Source: Sphingopyxis panaciterrulae (GTDB lineage: Bacteria; Pseudomonadota; Alphaproteobacteria; Sphingomonadales; Sphingomonadaceae). Taken from it: a stretch of DNA of 64,000 bases. Positions 57,091-64,000 of the stretch are shown one piece after another. The notes beneath the pieces were generated by a model. That model saw nothing but the letters and a program-made list of their open reading frames with translations, searched no databases and was not told where the DNA came from. The number at the start of each line of letters is the position of its first letter. Within the stretch, counting starts at the first letter, position 1. The translations under genes and the position numbers were made by a program. The stretch spans positions 124,001 to 188,000 of the forward strand of contig NZ_JACIJH010000006.1 of assembly GCF_014199295.1 (NCBI RefSeq). The letters are read 5' to 3'.

Positions 57091-57178
57091 CATTGCGAGG
57101 AGCATAGCGACGAAGCAATCTCCAGCTACCGGCCTGCGCAGGCCGTAGCTGGAGATTGCTTCGCTTCGCTCGCAACGG
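57091..57178. repeat. GTCATTGCGAGG-type palindrome between pgi and gor
   Basis: Arms 57111-57137 and 57138-57163 are reverse complements with a single one-base bulge and no spacer (centre CGGCCTGC / GCAGGCCG). The outer part CATTGCGAGG is mirrored by CTCGCAACG. It resembles the widespread alphaproteobacterial GTCATTGCGAG repeats. Confidence 0.85.
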
Positions 57179-57274
57179 CGTGATGTTTTATGCTGATCGC
57201 AAAATTCGATTGGCAAGCCGGCGCCGTCCACCCACATAGGCGCCAGCCAATCATTCCAGCGCGGGGGCTCTTCC

Positions 57275-58621
57275 ATGTCCGAATTCGACTATGATCTGTT
57301 CGTCATCGGCGCCGGGTCGGGCGGGGTGCGCGCCAGCCGTGTCGCGGCCTCGCACGGCGCGCGCGTCGCGGTGGCGGAGGAACATCGGGTCGGCGGCACC
57401 TGCGTCATCCGCGGCTGCGTGCCCAAGAAGCTGCTCGTCTATGGCGCCCATTTCGCGGAGGATATTCACGACGCCCGCCAGTTCGGCTGGGACGTGCCCG
57501 ACTGCCGCTTCGACTGGACGCGGCTGCGCGACAATGTGCTCGCGGAGGTCGCGCGGCTCGAGGGCCTCTACGGCCAGACGCTCGACAATCACAAGGTCAC
57601 CGTGTTCAAGACGCGCGCGACCGTGATCGGCCCGCAGGCGGTCCGCCTCGCCGACGGGCAGGAATTGACCGCCGAGCGCATATTGATCGCGACCGGCGGC
57701 TGGCCCTTCGTGCCGGACTTTCCGGGCAGCGAACATGCGATCACCTCGAATGAGGTCTTTCACCTCGACGCCCTGCCGAAGCGGATCGTGATCGCGGGCG
57801 GCGGCTATATCGCCAACGAGTTCGCCGGCATCTTCAACGAGTTCGGCAGCAAGGTGACGATCGTCAACCGCGGTGACGCGATATTGCGCGGCTATGACGA
57901 GCAGATTCGCGACCGGCTGCTGCAGATTTCGATGACCAAGGGCATCGAATTCCGCTTCAACGCGCCTTTTCAGTCGATCGAGAAACAGGAGGACGGCTCG
58001 CTGCTCGTCCACCTCGACAATTGCGAGCCGATCCCCGCCGACGCAGTGCTGGTGGCGACCGGCCGCGTACCGAACACCAAGGGGCTAGGGCTCGAGGAGA
58101 TCGGGATCGAACTCGACAAGCATGGCGCGGTCAAGGTCGACGAGACCAACCAGTCATCGGTGCCGAGCATCTACGCGGTCGGCGACGTCACCAATCGCAT
58201 CCAGCTTACCCCCGTCGCGATCCGCGAAGGGCAGGCCTTTGCCGACAGCGTCTTCGGCGGCAGGCCGACTGTCGTCGATTATGTCAACGTGCCGAGCGCG
58301 GTGTTCAGCCATCCGCCGATCGGTGCGGTCGGGATGACCGAGGCAGAGGCGCGCAACAAGCTCGGCTCTATCCGCGTCTATACGAGCGATTTCCGCGCGA
58401 TGAAGAATGTCCTCGCGGGGCGCAACGAGCGCGCGCTCTACAAGATGGTGGTCAACGAGGCGACCGACCAGGTCGTCGGTCTCCACCTGATCGGGCCGGA
58501 CGCGCCCGAAATCTTGCAGGCGGCGGCGGTGGCGGTGAAGGCGGGATTGAGCAAGGCCGATTTCGACGCGACGGTCGCGCTGCACCCGAGCATGGCCGAA
58601 GAGCTGGTGTTGCTGAAATAG
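57275..58621 (+). CDS. gor: Glutathione reductase
   Basis: A 448-residue FAD enzyme that reduces glutathione disulfide with NADPH. FAD site FVIGAGSGGVRASRVAA, redox disulfide GGTCVIRGCVPKKLLVY (about residues 42-58), NADPH fold VIAGGGYIANEFAGIFNEFG and C-terminal dimer motif LHPSMAEELV. It follows pgi, which feeds the NADPH-producing routes. Start ATG 57275. Confidence 0.96.
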   Translation: MSEFDYDLFVIGAGSGGVRASRVAASHGARVAVAEEHRVGGTCVIRGCVPKKLLVYGAHFAEDIHDARQFGWDVPDCRFDWTRLRDNVLAEVARLEGLYGQTLDNHKVTVFKTRATVIGPQAVRLADGQELTAERILIATGGWPFVPDFPGSEHAITSNEVFHLDALPKRIVIAGGGYIANEFAGIFNEFGSKVTIVNRGDAILRGYDEQIRDRLLQISMTKGIEFRFNAPFQSIEKQEDGSLLVHLDNCEPIPADAVLVATGRVPNTKGLGLEEIGIELDKHGAVKVDETNQSSVPSIYAVGDVTNRIQLTPVAIREGQAFADSVFGGRPTVVDYVNVPSAVFSHPPIGAVGMTEAEARNKLGSIRVYTSDFRAMKNVLAGRNERALYKMVVNEATDQVVGLHLIGPDAPEILQAAAVAVKAGLSKADFDATVALHPSMAEELVLLK

Positions 58622-58626
58622 CCGTT

Positions 58627-58724
58627 CGTCGCCCCCGCGAAGGCGGGGGCCGCTGGAGGTTTACGCTTTCATCGCGGGGCAAGGCCGACAGCGGCCCCCG
58701 TCTTCGCGGGGGCGACGGTTTTTT
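58627..58724. terminator. Inverted pair of GC-stem palindromes with T-tract between convergent genes
   Basis: Two 29-bp elements in opposite orientation (58627-58655 and 58689-58717), 33 bases apart. TTTTTT at 58719-58724 follows the second, so it can work as an intrinsic terminator for gor; on the other strand it lies just past the pccR stop. The same element encloses the GIY-YIG gene at 15349-15729. Confidence 0.8.
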
Positions 58725-60132
58725 ACCCGATCCGATACGGCACCACGTCCCGGCGATCGGGGTCCACCAAAATCGGCCGGTCGCTCGGCGGAAAGGCGCG
58801 CTGGTCGCAATCGTCGCGCGGGCAGATGCGGCACGACGGGCCGATGCGTGCCGCCGCCTGTGGGGCGTCGACATCTACGCCATCGGCATAGACGAAATCG
58901 CCCGCATATTGCGCCTCGCACCCCAGCGCGACGGCGTAGCGGCGCGGAGCGCGGGCGTAGCTGCCCGATGGTTTCACCAGCCCCTTCGCCATCGAGACGT
59001 AGCGCAGGCCGTCGGGCGTCTCGGCGAGCTGGAACAGGATGCGGTCGGGGATCGCCGCGGCCTCGTGGACGATCCACAAGGGGCAGGCGCCGCCGAAGCG
59101 GGCGAATTGCAGCCGCGTCGCGCTGTGCCGCTTGGTGATGTTGCCCGCCATGTCGACGCGGCAGAAGAACATCGGGATGCCGCGCGCGCCGGGACGCTGG
59201 AGCGTCGAGAGGCGATGGCACGCCTGTTCGAAGCTGACCCCATAGTCGAGACGCAGCCGGTCGATGTCGTGGCGCACCGCGCGCGCGCTGGCGCGGAAGG
59301 GCGCGTAAGGCATCAGCACCGCGCCAGCGGCATAGTTGGCGAGCCCTACGTGGAGAAGCTGGCGCGCCGCGGCGGTGCGCAGCGGCGAGGCCTCGACCAC
59401 CGCCGCGATCTCGTTTGCCAATGCCAGCGCGGCAAGCTGGTGCGCGAGCTGGAATCGGCGGCTTTCGGGCGGCTGCGACGGATCGATCACCAGATGGCGC
59501 ATCGTCGCGTCGAAGTCGCGCAAGGTCTGCGACTGCTGATAGACGATCGAGATGCCCAGCGCCTCGCGCAGCCGCCGCTCGATCGCCTCGATGGCGGGCG
59601 AAGGGGCGCCGCCGCGCAGGCCGTTCGCCAGTTCCTCGGCGGCGCGGTCGATGCTGTCGACGTAATTGCCCGCATCGTGGAACCAGTCGCGGACCTCCTC
59701 CCACGGCAGGCGGCTGCCCTCGGCGGTACCGCCGGTCAGCGCCTCGTCGATGATCTGGAGCCGCTGTCCGGCGCGGCGATAGGCGGCGTGGAGCGCGACG
59801 AACTGGTCGGCGAGCTGCGGCTGCTGGAGCGCGGCGCGTTCGAGCTGGTCTGGCGCGATGGGCGCGGCGGCGAACAGCGGATCGGCGGCGGCCTCGCGCA
59901 GCGCGCCGGCGCGCCGGGCGCCCGCATCGGCGGCGACCTCTTCCCATTCGAGCGGGAACAGCCGTTGCAGTCGGCCGAGCAGCGCCGGGGTCAGCGGGCG
60001 GTCGTCATGCTCGATCTGGCTGAGATAGGAGGCCGAGATGCCGAGCTGCGTGGCGAAGTCGGCCTGGCGGAGGGCGCGGGCGGCCCGAAGTTGGCGAAGT
60101 TGCCGCCCAGCGTAGAGTCGGGTCTGGACCAT
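58723..60132 (-). CDS. pccR: Short-chain fatty acyl-CoA regulator (ScfR/PccR type)
   Basis: A 469-residue transcription factor. The N-terminal XRE helix-turn-helix (about residues 8-62) has [20 protein letters not shown]; the middle (about 180-320) resembles the ImmA/IrrE-like domain, and the C-terminal domain (DUF2083-like) contains [17 protein letters not shown]. This is the RamB/PccR architecture; PccR of Rhodobacter sphaeroides controls propionyl-CoA carboxylation. ATG 60132 ([16 protein letters not shown]) is chosen over the frame up to 60336, which would run through the operator. It is divergent from pccB with three TTTGCAA words between them. Confidence 0.92.
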   Translation of the reverse strand: MVQTRLYAGRQLRQLRAARALRQADFATQLGISASYLSQIEHDDRPLTPALLGRLQRLFPLEWEEVAADAGARRAGALREAAADPLFAAAPIAPDQLERAALQQPQLADQFVALHAAYRRAGQRLQIIDEALTGGTAEGSRLPWEEVRDWFHDAGNYVDSIDRAAEELANGLRGGAPSPAIEAIERRLREALGISIVYQQSQTLRDFDATMRHLVIDPSQPPESRRFQLAHQLAALALANEIAAVVEASPLRTAAARQLLHVGLANYAAGAVLMPYAPFRASARAVRHDIDRLRLDYGVSFEQACHRLSTLQRPGARGIPMFFCRVDMAGNITKRHSATRLQFARFGGACPLWIVHEAAAIPDRILFQLAETPDGLRYVSMAKGLVKPSGSYARAPRRYAVALGCEAQYAGDFVYADGVDVDAPQAAARIGPSCRICPRDDCDQRAFPPSDRPILVDPDRRDVVPYRIG

Positions 60133-60144
60133 CGGCGGCAGCCT

Positions 60145-60179
60145 AATTTGCAAAAATGGACTTTGCAACTTTGCAAATT
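60145..60179. promoter_or_regulatory. PccR/RamB-type operator: three TTTGCAA words
   Basis: TTTGCAAA (60147-60154), TTTGCAAC (60162-60169) and TTTGCAAA (60170-60177). The outer two extend to an inverted AATTTGCAAA / TTTGCAAATT pair. AACTTTGCAAA matches the RamB consensus. The cluster is 13 bases before pccR and 63 before pccB, so it can control both. Confidence 0.8.
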
Positions 60180-60241
60180 CACATTTGAACTGGCGCGCGC
60201 GAACGGGCAGGGCGATGTCTTCGAACTTCGTGGAGAGCCGC

Positions 60242-61774
60242 ATGTCCGCCAATATCACCGAAATGGAACGCCGCCGCGCCGCCGCCGCGCTGGGGGGCGG
60301 GCAGAAGCGCATCGACGCGCAGCACGCCAAGGGCAAGCTGACCGCGCGCGAGCGGCTCGACGTGCTGCTCGACGAGGGCTCGTTCGAGGAGCTCGATACC
60401 TATGTCGAGCATGACTGCGTCGATTTCGGCATGCAGGACCAACGGATTCCCGGGGATGGCGTCGTCACCGGGTCGGGCACGATCAACGGCCGCCTCGTCT
60501 ATGTCTTCAGCCAGGATTTCACCGTCTTCGGCGGCTCGCTGTCGAAGCGCCATGCCGAAAAGATCTGCAAGGTCATGGACAAGGCGCTGCTGGTCGGCGC
60601 GCCGGTCATCGGCCTGAACGACAGCGGCGGCGCGCGCATCCAGGAAGGCGTCGCCTCGCTCGGCGGCTATGCCGACGTGTTTCAGCGCAACGTGCTGGCG
60701 TCGGGCGTGGTGCCGCAGATCAGCCTGATCATGGGCCCCTGCGCGGGCGGCGCAGTTTACAGCCCGGCGATGACCGACTTCATCTTCATGGTGAAGGACA
60801 GCAGTTATATGTTCGTCACCGGCCCCGATGTTGTCAAAACCGTCACCAACGAGGTCGTGACGCAGGAGGAACTGGGCGGCGCGATCACCCACACGACCAA
60901 AAGCTCGGTGGCCGACCTGGCGTTCGAGAACGACATCGAGGCGCTGCTCAGCGTCCGCGATTTCTTCGACTATCTGCCCGAGAACAACCGCAGCGGTGTT
61001 CCCGTGCGCCCGACGAGCGACCCCTATGACCGCGCCGAGGAAAGCCTCGACACGCTGATCCCGCCCAATGCGAACCAGCCCTATGACATGCACGAGTTGA
61101 TCCGCAAGACGGTCGACGAGGGCGATTTCTTCGAGGTGCAGCCGGCGCACGCGGGCAATATCATCTGCGGTTTCGGCCGCATCGAGGGGCGCACGATCGG
61201 CATCGTCGCGAACCAGCCACTCGTGCTCGCGGGGGTGCTCGACATCAATTCGTCGAAGAAGGCGGCGCGCTTCGTCCGCTTCTGCGACGCGTTCGAGATT
61301 CCGATCGTCACCTTCGTCGACGTCCCCGGCTTTCTGCCCGGCACCGCGCAGGAATATAATGGCATCATCAAGCATGGCGCAAAGCTGCTCTTCGCCTATG
61401 CCGAGGCGACGGTGCCCAAGATCACGGTCATCACGCGCAAGGCCTATGGCGGCGCCTATGACGTGATGGCGTCGAAGCATCTGCGCGGCGATCTGAACTA
61501 TGCCTGGCCGACCGCCGAGATCGCGGTGATGGGCGCGAAGGGCGCGGTCGAGATCATCTTCCGCGCCGACATCGGCGACCCCGAAAAGATCGCGCAGCGC
61601 ACGAAGGAATATGAGGACCGCTTCGCCAACCCCTTCGTCGCGGCGTCGCGGGGCTATATCGACGAGGTCATCCACCCGCATAACACGCGCAAGCGGATCG
61701 CGCTGGGGCTACGGAAGCTGCGGAACAAGCAGCTCGAAAATCCGTGGAAGAAGCATGACAATATTCCGCTTTAG
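60242..61774 (+). CDS. pccB: Propionyl-CoA carboxylase beta (carboxyltransferase) subunit
   Basis: A 510-residue carboxyltransferase that turns propionyl-CoA to methylmalonyl-CoA with the biotin subunit PccA. The two crotonase-like halves have [20 protein letters not shown] with [20 protein letters not shown], and [18 protein letters not shown] with [23 protein letters not shown] 60242 follows GGAGAG by four bases. The downstream epimerase and mutase genes and the divergent regulator support the propionyl substrate. pccA is not in the window. Confidence 0.95.
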   Translation: MSANITEMERRRAAAALGGGQKRIDAQHAKGKLTARERLDVLLDEGSFEELDTYVEHDCVDFGMQDQRIPGDGVVTGSGTINGRLVYVFSQDFTVFGGSLSKRHAEKICKVMDKALLVGAPVIGLNDSGGARIQEGVASLGGYADVFQRNVLASGVVPQISLIMGPCAGGAVYSPAMTDFIFMVKDSSYMFVTGPDVVKTVTNEVVTQEELGGAITHTTKSSVADLAFENDIEALLSVRDFFDYLPENNRSGVPVRPTSDPYDRAEESLDTLIPPNANQPYDMHELIRKTVDEGDFFEVQPAHAGNIICGFGRIEGRTIGIVANQPLVLAGVLDINSSKKAARFVRFCDAFEIPIVTFVDVPGFLPGTAQEYNGIIKHGAKLLFAYAEATVPKITVITRKAYGGAYDVMASKHLRGDLNYAWPTAEIAVMGAKGAVEIIFRADIGDPEKIAQRTKEYEDRFANPFVAASRGYIDEVIHPHNTRKRIALGLRKLRNKQLENPWKKHDNIPL

Positions 61775-61778
61775 CTTT

Positions 61779-61854
61779 CGTCATCCCGGAGTCGATCCGG
61801 GGTCCAGCTATGCGAGCTTGCAAAGCGGGGTGCCGGATCAAGTCCGGCATGACG
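61779..61854. repeat. Two-hairpin inverted repeat, CGTCACCC family
   Basis: CGTCATCCCGGAGTCGATCC with GGGGTCCAGCT on the left is mirrored imperfectly by AGCGGGGTGCCGGATCAAGT with CCGGCATGACG on the right. It is a diverged copy of the 6356-6432 element, five bases after the pccB stop, and may reduce read-through to the next genes. Confidence 0.8.
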
Positions 61855-61949
61855 AAGTTGGTGAGTTCGATTTCCGGACAGGGCCGGAGGTTAGGGCGGC
61901 ACGCGGTCAGGCTACTGCGATGGTCTTGATTTTCCAATGAGGTTTGAAA

Positions 61950-62699
61950 ATGCGTAAGTCCCTTTTCACTCTCCTGACAGTTTCCGCGTTGCTGGCTTCG
62001 TCCGTGGCGTCGGCGTTCGACCCCGACACGCCGGTCGGCGATTCCGAGCCCGCTTTCCCGATCACGCTCGGGAGCGACGAGGACACGACGATCGACCTCG
62101 CGTTCCGCGCCGCCTTCGGCCTCGCCAGGGACGCGGAGGTCGAGGCGGTGCGGGAGATCGACGGGCGCAGCTATCATTTCCGTCCTGCCACGATCCATCT
62201 GCTGCCGAACAATGTCGGCGTGCTGCTGAGCCTCGGCGGGTTCGACGAAGCAGGGCATGGCGACGGCGGGATCAACGCGATCCACTATCTGCAGGCGGGG
62301 CCGACCGGCTGGACGCTGAAGGGCGAGTGGCTGAAGCTCGGTTCGGTCGGCACTGTCGGCAATGCCGCGACGGCGTGGGGCTTCAGCGACGCGCTGGGCA
62401 AGAACCCCTATCTCGTCACCTCGGGCGGTGGCGTGTGGCAGGGCTGCGCGATCGGTTTCGCGACGGTGACCGAACTGACCCCCGACGGGCCGGTCGACCG
62501 CGGCAGCTTCACCGACGGCATGAGCTCGGGCGCGGGCCTGGGTCAGAGCGAGCAGGATTATGAGGGACGGATCGTCGCGGCGGTCCCCGACAAGAGCTTT
62601 ACCGTCGCCTACACCGGCACGCGGTCGTTCAAGCAGCAATATGTGCTGAAGGACGGCAAATATGCGCTGATCGGCAAGGATCAGGTTCCGGGTTGCTGA
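61950..62699 (+). CDS. Periplasmic protein of unknown function in the propionate cluster
   Basis: A 249-residue protein with a signal peptide (MRKSLFTLLTVSALLASSVA, cut after ASA). The mature part has a repeated Gly-rich character (GDGGINAIHYLQAGPTGWTL, SGGGVWQGCAIGFATVTEL) but no family I recognise. ATG 61950 follows GAGG by seven bases; a TTG at 61944 is in frame. It lies between pccB and the epimerase gene, 10 bases before the latter, so co-expression is likely, while an exported protein has no evident job in this pathway. Confidence 0.8.
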   Translation: MRKSLFTLLTVSALLASSVASAFDPDTPVGDSEPAFPITLGSDEDTTIDLAFRAAFGLARDAEVEAVREIDGRSYHFRPATIHLLPNNVGVLLSLGGFDEAGHGDGGINAIHYLQAGPTGWTLKGEWLKLGSVGTVGNAATAWGFSDALGKNPYLVTSGGGVWQGCAIGFATVTELTPDGPVDRGSFTDGMSSGAGLGQSEQDYEGRIVAAVPDKSFTVAYTGTRSFKQQYVLKDGKYALIGKDQVPGC

Positions 62700-62709
62700 G
62701 GAGAGAGAG

Positions 62710-63147
62710 ATGAAACTAGGCCGCCTCAACCATATCGGCGTCGCAACACCGTCGATCGCCGACAGCATCGTCTTTTACCGCGACGTGATGGGCGCGACGA
62801 CGATTCATGAGCCGTTCGACCTGCCCGATCAGGGGGTGAAAGTGTGCTTCGTCGACACGCCGGGCGAAGGCGGGACGAACGGGACGCAGATCGAGCTGAT
62901 CGAGCCGCTTCCCGGCAACACCTCCATCGCGGGTTTTCTGGAGAAGAACCCGGCGGGCGGGCAGCATCATATGTGCTACGAAGTTCCCGACATCCACGCC
63001 GCCAAGGCCGCGTTCGAGGCGCTGGGCAAGCGGGTGCTGGGGGAACCCAGGATCGGGGCGCATGGGACGCTGATCTTCTTCGTCCATCCGCGCGACATGG
63101 GCGGGGTGCTGACCGAGATCATGGAGACGCCGAAGGGGGCGCACTGA
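62710..63147 (+). CDS. mce: Methylmalonyl-CoA epimerase
   Basis: A 145-residue VOC-fold metalloenzyme that converts (S)- to (R)-methylmalonyl-CoA. The metal ligands are His8 in RLNHIGVAT, a His in GGQHHMCYEV (about residue 80) and a Glu in VLTEIMETPKG near the C-terminus. ATG 62710 follows GGAGAGAG. It connects PccB with the mutase. Confidence 0.95.
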   Translation: MKLGRLNHIGVATPSIADSIVFYRDVMGATTIHEPFDLPDQGVKVCFVDTPGEGGTNGTQIELIEPLPGNTSIAGFLEKNPAGGQHHMCYEVPDIHAAKAAFEALGKRVLGEPRIGAHGTLIFFVHPRDMGGVLTEIMETPKGAH

Positions 63148-63155
63148 CTTTTCCG

Positions 63156-63299
63156 CCCTCGCCCCTTCAGGGGAGAGGCGCGAGACCTGGGTCCGCGCAG
63201 CGGGCCCTAGTCGCAGCGGAGAGGGGAGGCCCCCTCTCCAACTTCGGCTAGCCGGCAGGCCGGCAAGCCTTCGTATCCTCTCCCCTGAAGGGGAGAGGG
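63156..63299. repeat. Composite palindrome, CCCCTCCCC...GGGGAGGGG family (copy 3)
   Basis: CCCCTTCAGGGG at the left and CCTCTCCCCTGAAGGGGAGA on the right are terminal hairpins; between them GGGGAGGCCCCCTCTCC is a further dyad. The right edge GGGGAGAGG (63290-63298) lies just before ATG 63301. Confidence 0.82.
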
Positions 63300-63318
63300 C
63301 ATGGGAATAGAGACTGTT

Positions 63319-64000
63319 ATGACCGACAAACCCACCCTCGACCAATGGGCCGCCGCCGCCGACAAGGAGGTGAAGGGCAAGGACCTGAGCTGGCACACGC
63401 CCGAGGGGATCGACGTCAAGCCGCTCTACACGGCGGAAGACGTCCGGACCGACCCCGGCCTCCCCGGCTTCGCCCCCTTCACGCGCGGGGTGCGCGCGTC
63501 GATGTACACCGGGCGGCCGTGGACGATCCGGCAATATGCGGGCTTTTCGACCGCCGAGGAATCGAACGCCTTTTATCGCCGCAACCTCGCCGCCGGGCAG
63601 AAGGGCCTGAGCGTCGCCTTCGATCTCGCGACCCACCGCGGCTATGACAGCGACCACCCGCGCGTCGTCGGCGACGTGGGGAAGGCGGGGGTCGCGATCG
63701 ACAGCGTCGAGGATATGAAGATATTGTTCGACGGCATCCCGCTCGACCAGATGTCGGTGTCGATGACCATGAACGGCGCGGTGATCCCGATCCTCGCTTT
63801 CTTCATCGTCGCGGGCGAGGAGCAGGGGGTCGAGCGCAAATTGCTCGACGGGACCATCCAGAACGACATCCTCAAGGAGTTCATGGTTCGCAACACCTAT
63901 ATCTACCCGCCCGAGCCCTCGATGCGGATCATCAGCGACATTTTCGGCTATACGTCGCGCGAGATGCCCAAGTTCAACAGCATCTCGATCTCCGGCTATC
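63319..64000 (+). CDS. Methylmalonyl-CoA mutase, large subunit, N-terminal fragment (cut by window edge)
   Basis: First 227 codons of the coenzyme B12-dependent mutase that turns methylmalonyl-CoA into succinyl-CoA. The visible part has [53 protein letters not shown] and [20 protein letters not shown], the substrate-barrel signatures with the CoA-contacting Tyr and Arg. The B12 domain is outside the window. Start is ATG 63319 ([10 protein letters not shown]), or ATG 63301, which has the better ribosome site (GGGGAGAGG inside the repeat). Confidence 0.95.
   Translation, partial: MTDKPTLDQWAAAADKEVKGKDLSWHTPEGIDVKPLYTAEDVRTDPGLPGFAPFTRGVRASMYTGRPWTIRQYAGFSTAEESNAFYRRNLAAGQKGLSVAFDLATHRGYDSDHPRVVGDVGKAGVAIDSVEDMKILFDGIPLDQMSVSMTMNGAVIPILAFFIVAGEEQGVERKLLDGTIQNDILKEFMVRNTYIYPPEPSMRIISDIFGYTSREMPKFNSISISGY

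Overview
The window is ordinary-looking chromosome from a GC-rich alphaproteobacterium, most likely a member of the Sphingomonadaceae close to Sphingopyxis. That placement is an inference. It rests on recognisable protein variants and gene neighbourhoods (ppiD-trpE divergent from tpiA-secG-pyrG; lolC-lolD near dnaE; plsY-dprA-topA; lepB-rnc-era; alternative spermidine genes beside gdhA), on 5-aminolevulinate synthase (the alphaproteobacterial route to heme), on a DnaE with a degenerate PHP metal site, and on a GTTC-N7-GTTC SOS-type box. I see no rRNA, tRNA, CRISPR array, prophage or classical insertion sequence. I call 56 protein genes; trpE is cut by the left edge and the methylmalonyl-CoA mutase by the right edge.

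Layout. 1-9 kb: trpE (partial) and ppiD, divergent from tpiA, secG, pyrG and a Crp/Fnr regulator; then a 0.5-kb gene-free stretch full of dyads; then lolC-lolD and a glutathione peroxidase. 9.4-10.1 kb: a less GC-rich islet with one orphan gene and a cluster of short operator-like repeats. 10-20 kb: dnaE, an acyl-CoA ligase, a small GIY-YIG nuclease gene enclosed by two inverted palindromes, a PA0069-type radical SAM protein with an SOS-type box, moaB, a lytic transglycosylase and a degenerate uracil-DNA glycosylase relative. 20-30 kb: ETF-ubiquinone oxidoreductase, a TPR protein, ispE, an N-formylglutamate amidohydrolase family gene, ilvD, a lipoprotein, nnr and an RNA methyltransferase. 30-41 kb, minus strand: two MAPEG proteins, the trehalose operon otsB-GH15-otsA, gdhA, and the alternative spermidine pathway (carboxyspermidine dehydrogenase, carboxyspermidine decarboxylase, ornithine/lysine decarboxylase). 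41-48.6 kb: a threonine dehydratase relative, a lipoprotein, an acetyltransferase, a secreted metallopeptidase-like TPR protein, hemA, murI, plsY and dprA. 48.7-58.6 kb: topA, a secreted lipase-like hydrolase, a small membrane protein, era-rnc-lepB, pgi and gor. 58.7-64 kb: a propionyl-CoA module with an ScfR/PccR-type regulator, pccB, a periplasmic unknown, methylmalonyl-CoA epimerase and mutase.

The intergenic DNA carries the most unusual structure. At least five families of palindromic repeats occupy many of the gaps. The family with a stem made of runs of C and G occurs as an inverted pair with a 33-bp spacer at 58.6 kb, and as an inverted pair that tightly encloses the GIY-YIG gene at 15.35-15.73 kb. 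This resembles a non-autonomous and an autonomous form of one mobile unit and is the best candidate here for an undescribed system. Two regulatory sites are also strong: three TTTGCAA words between pccR and pccB, and the SOS-type box in front of the radical SAM gene.
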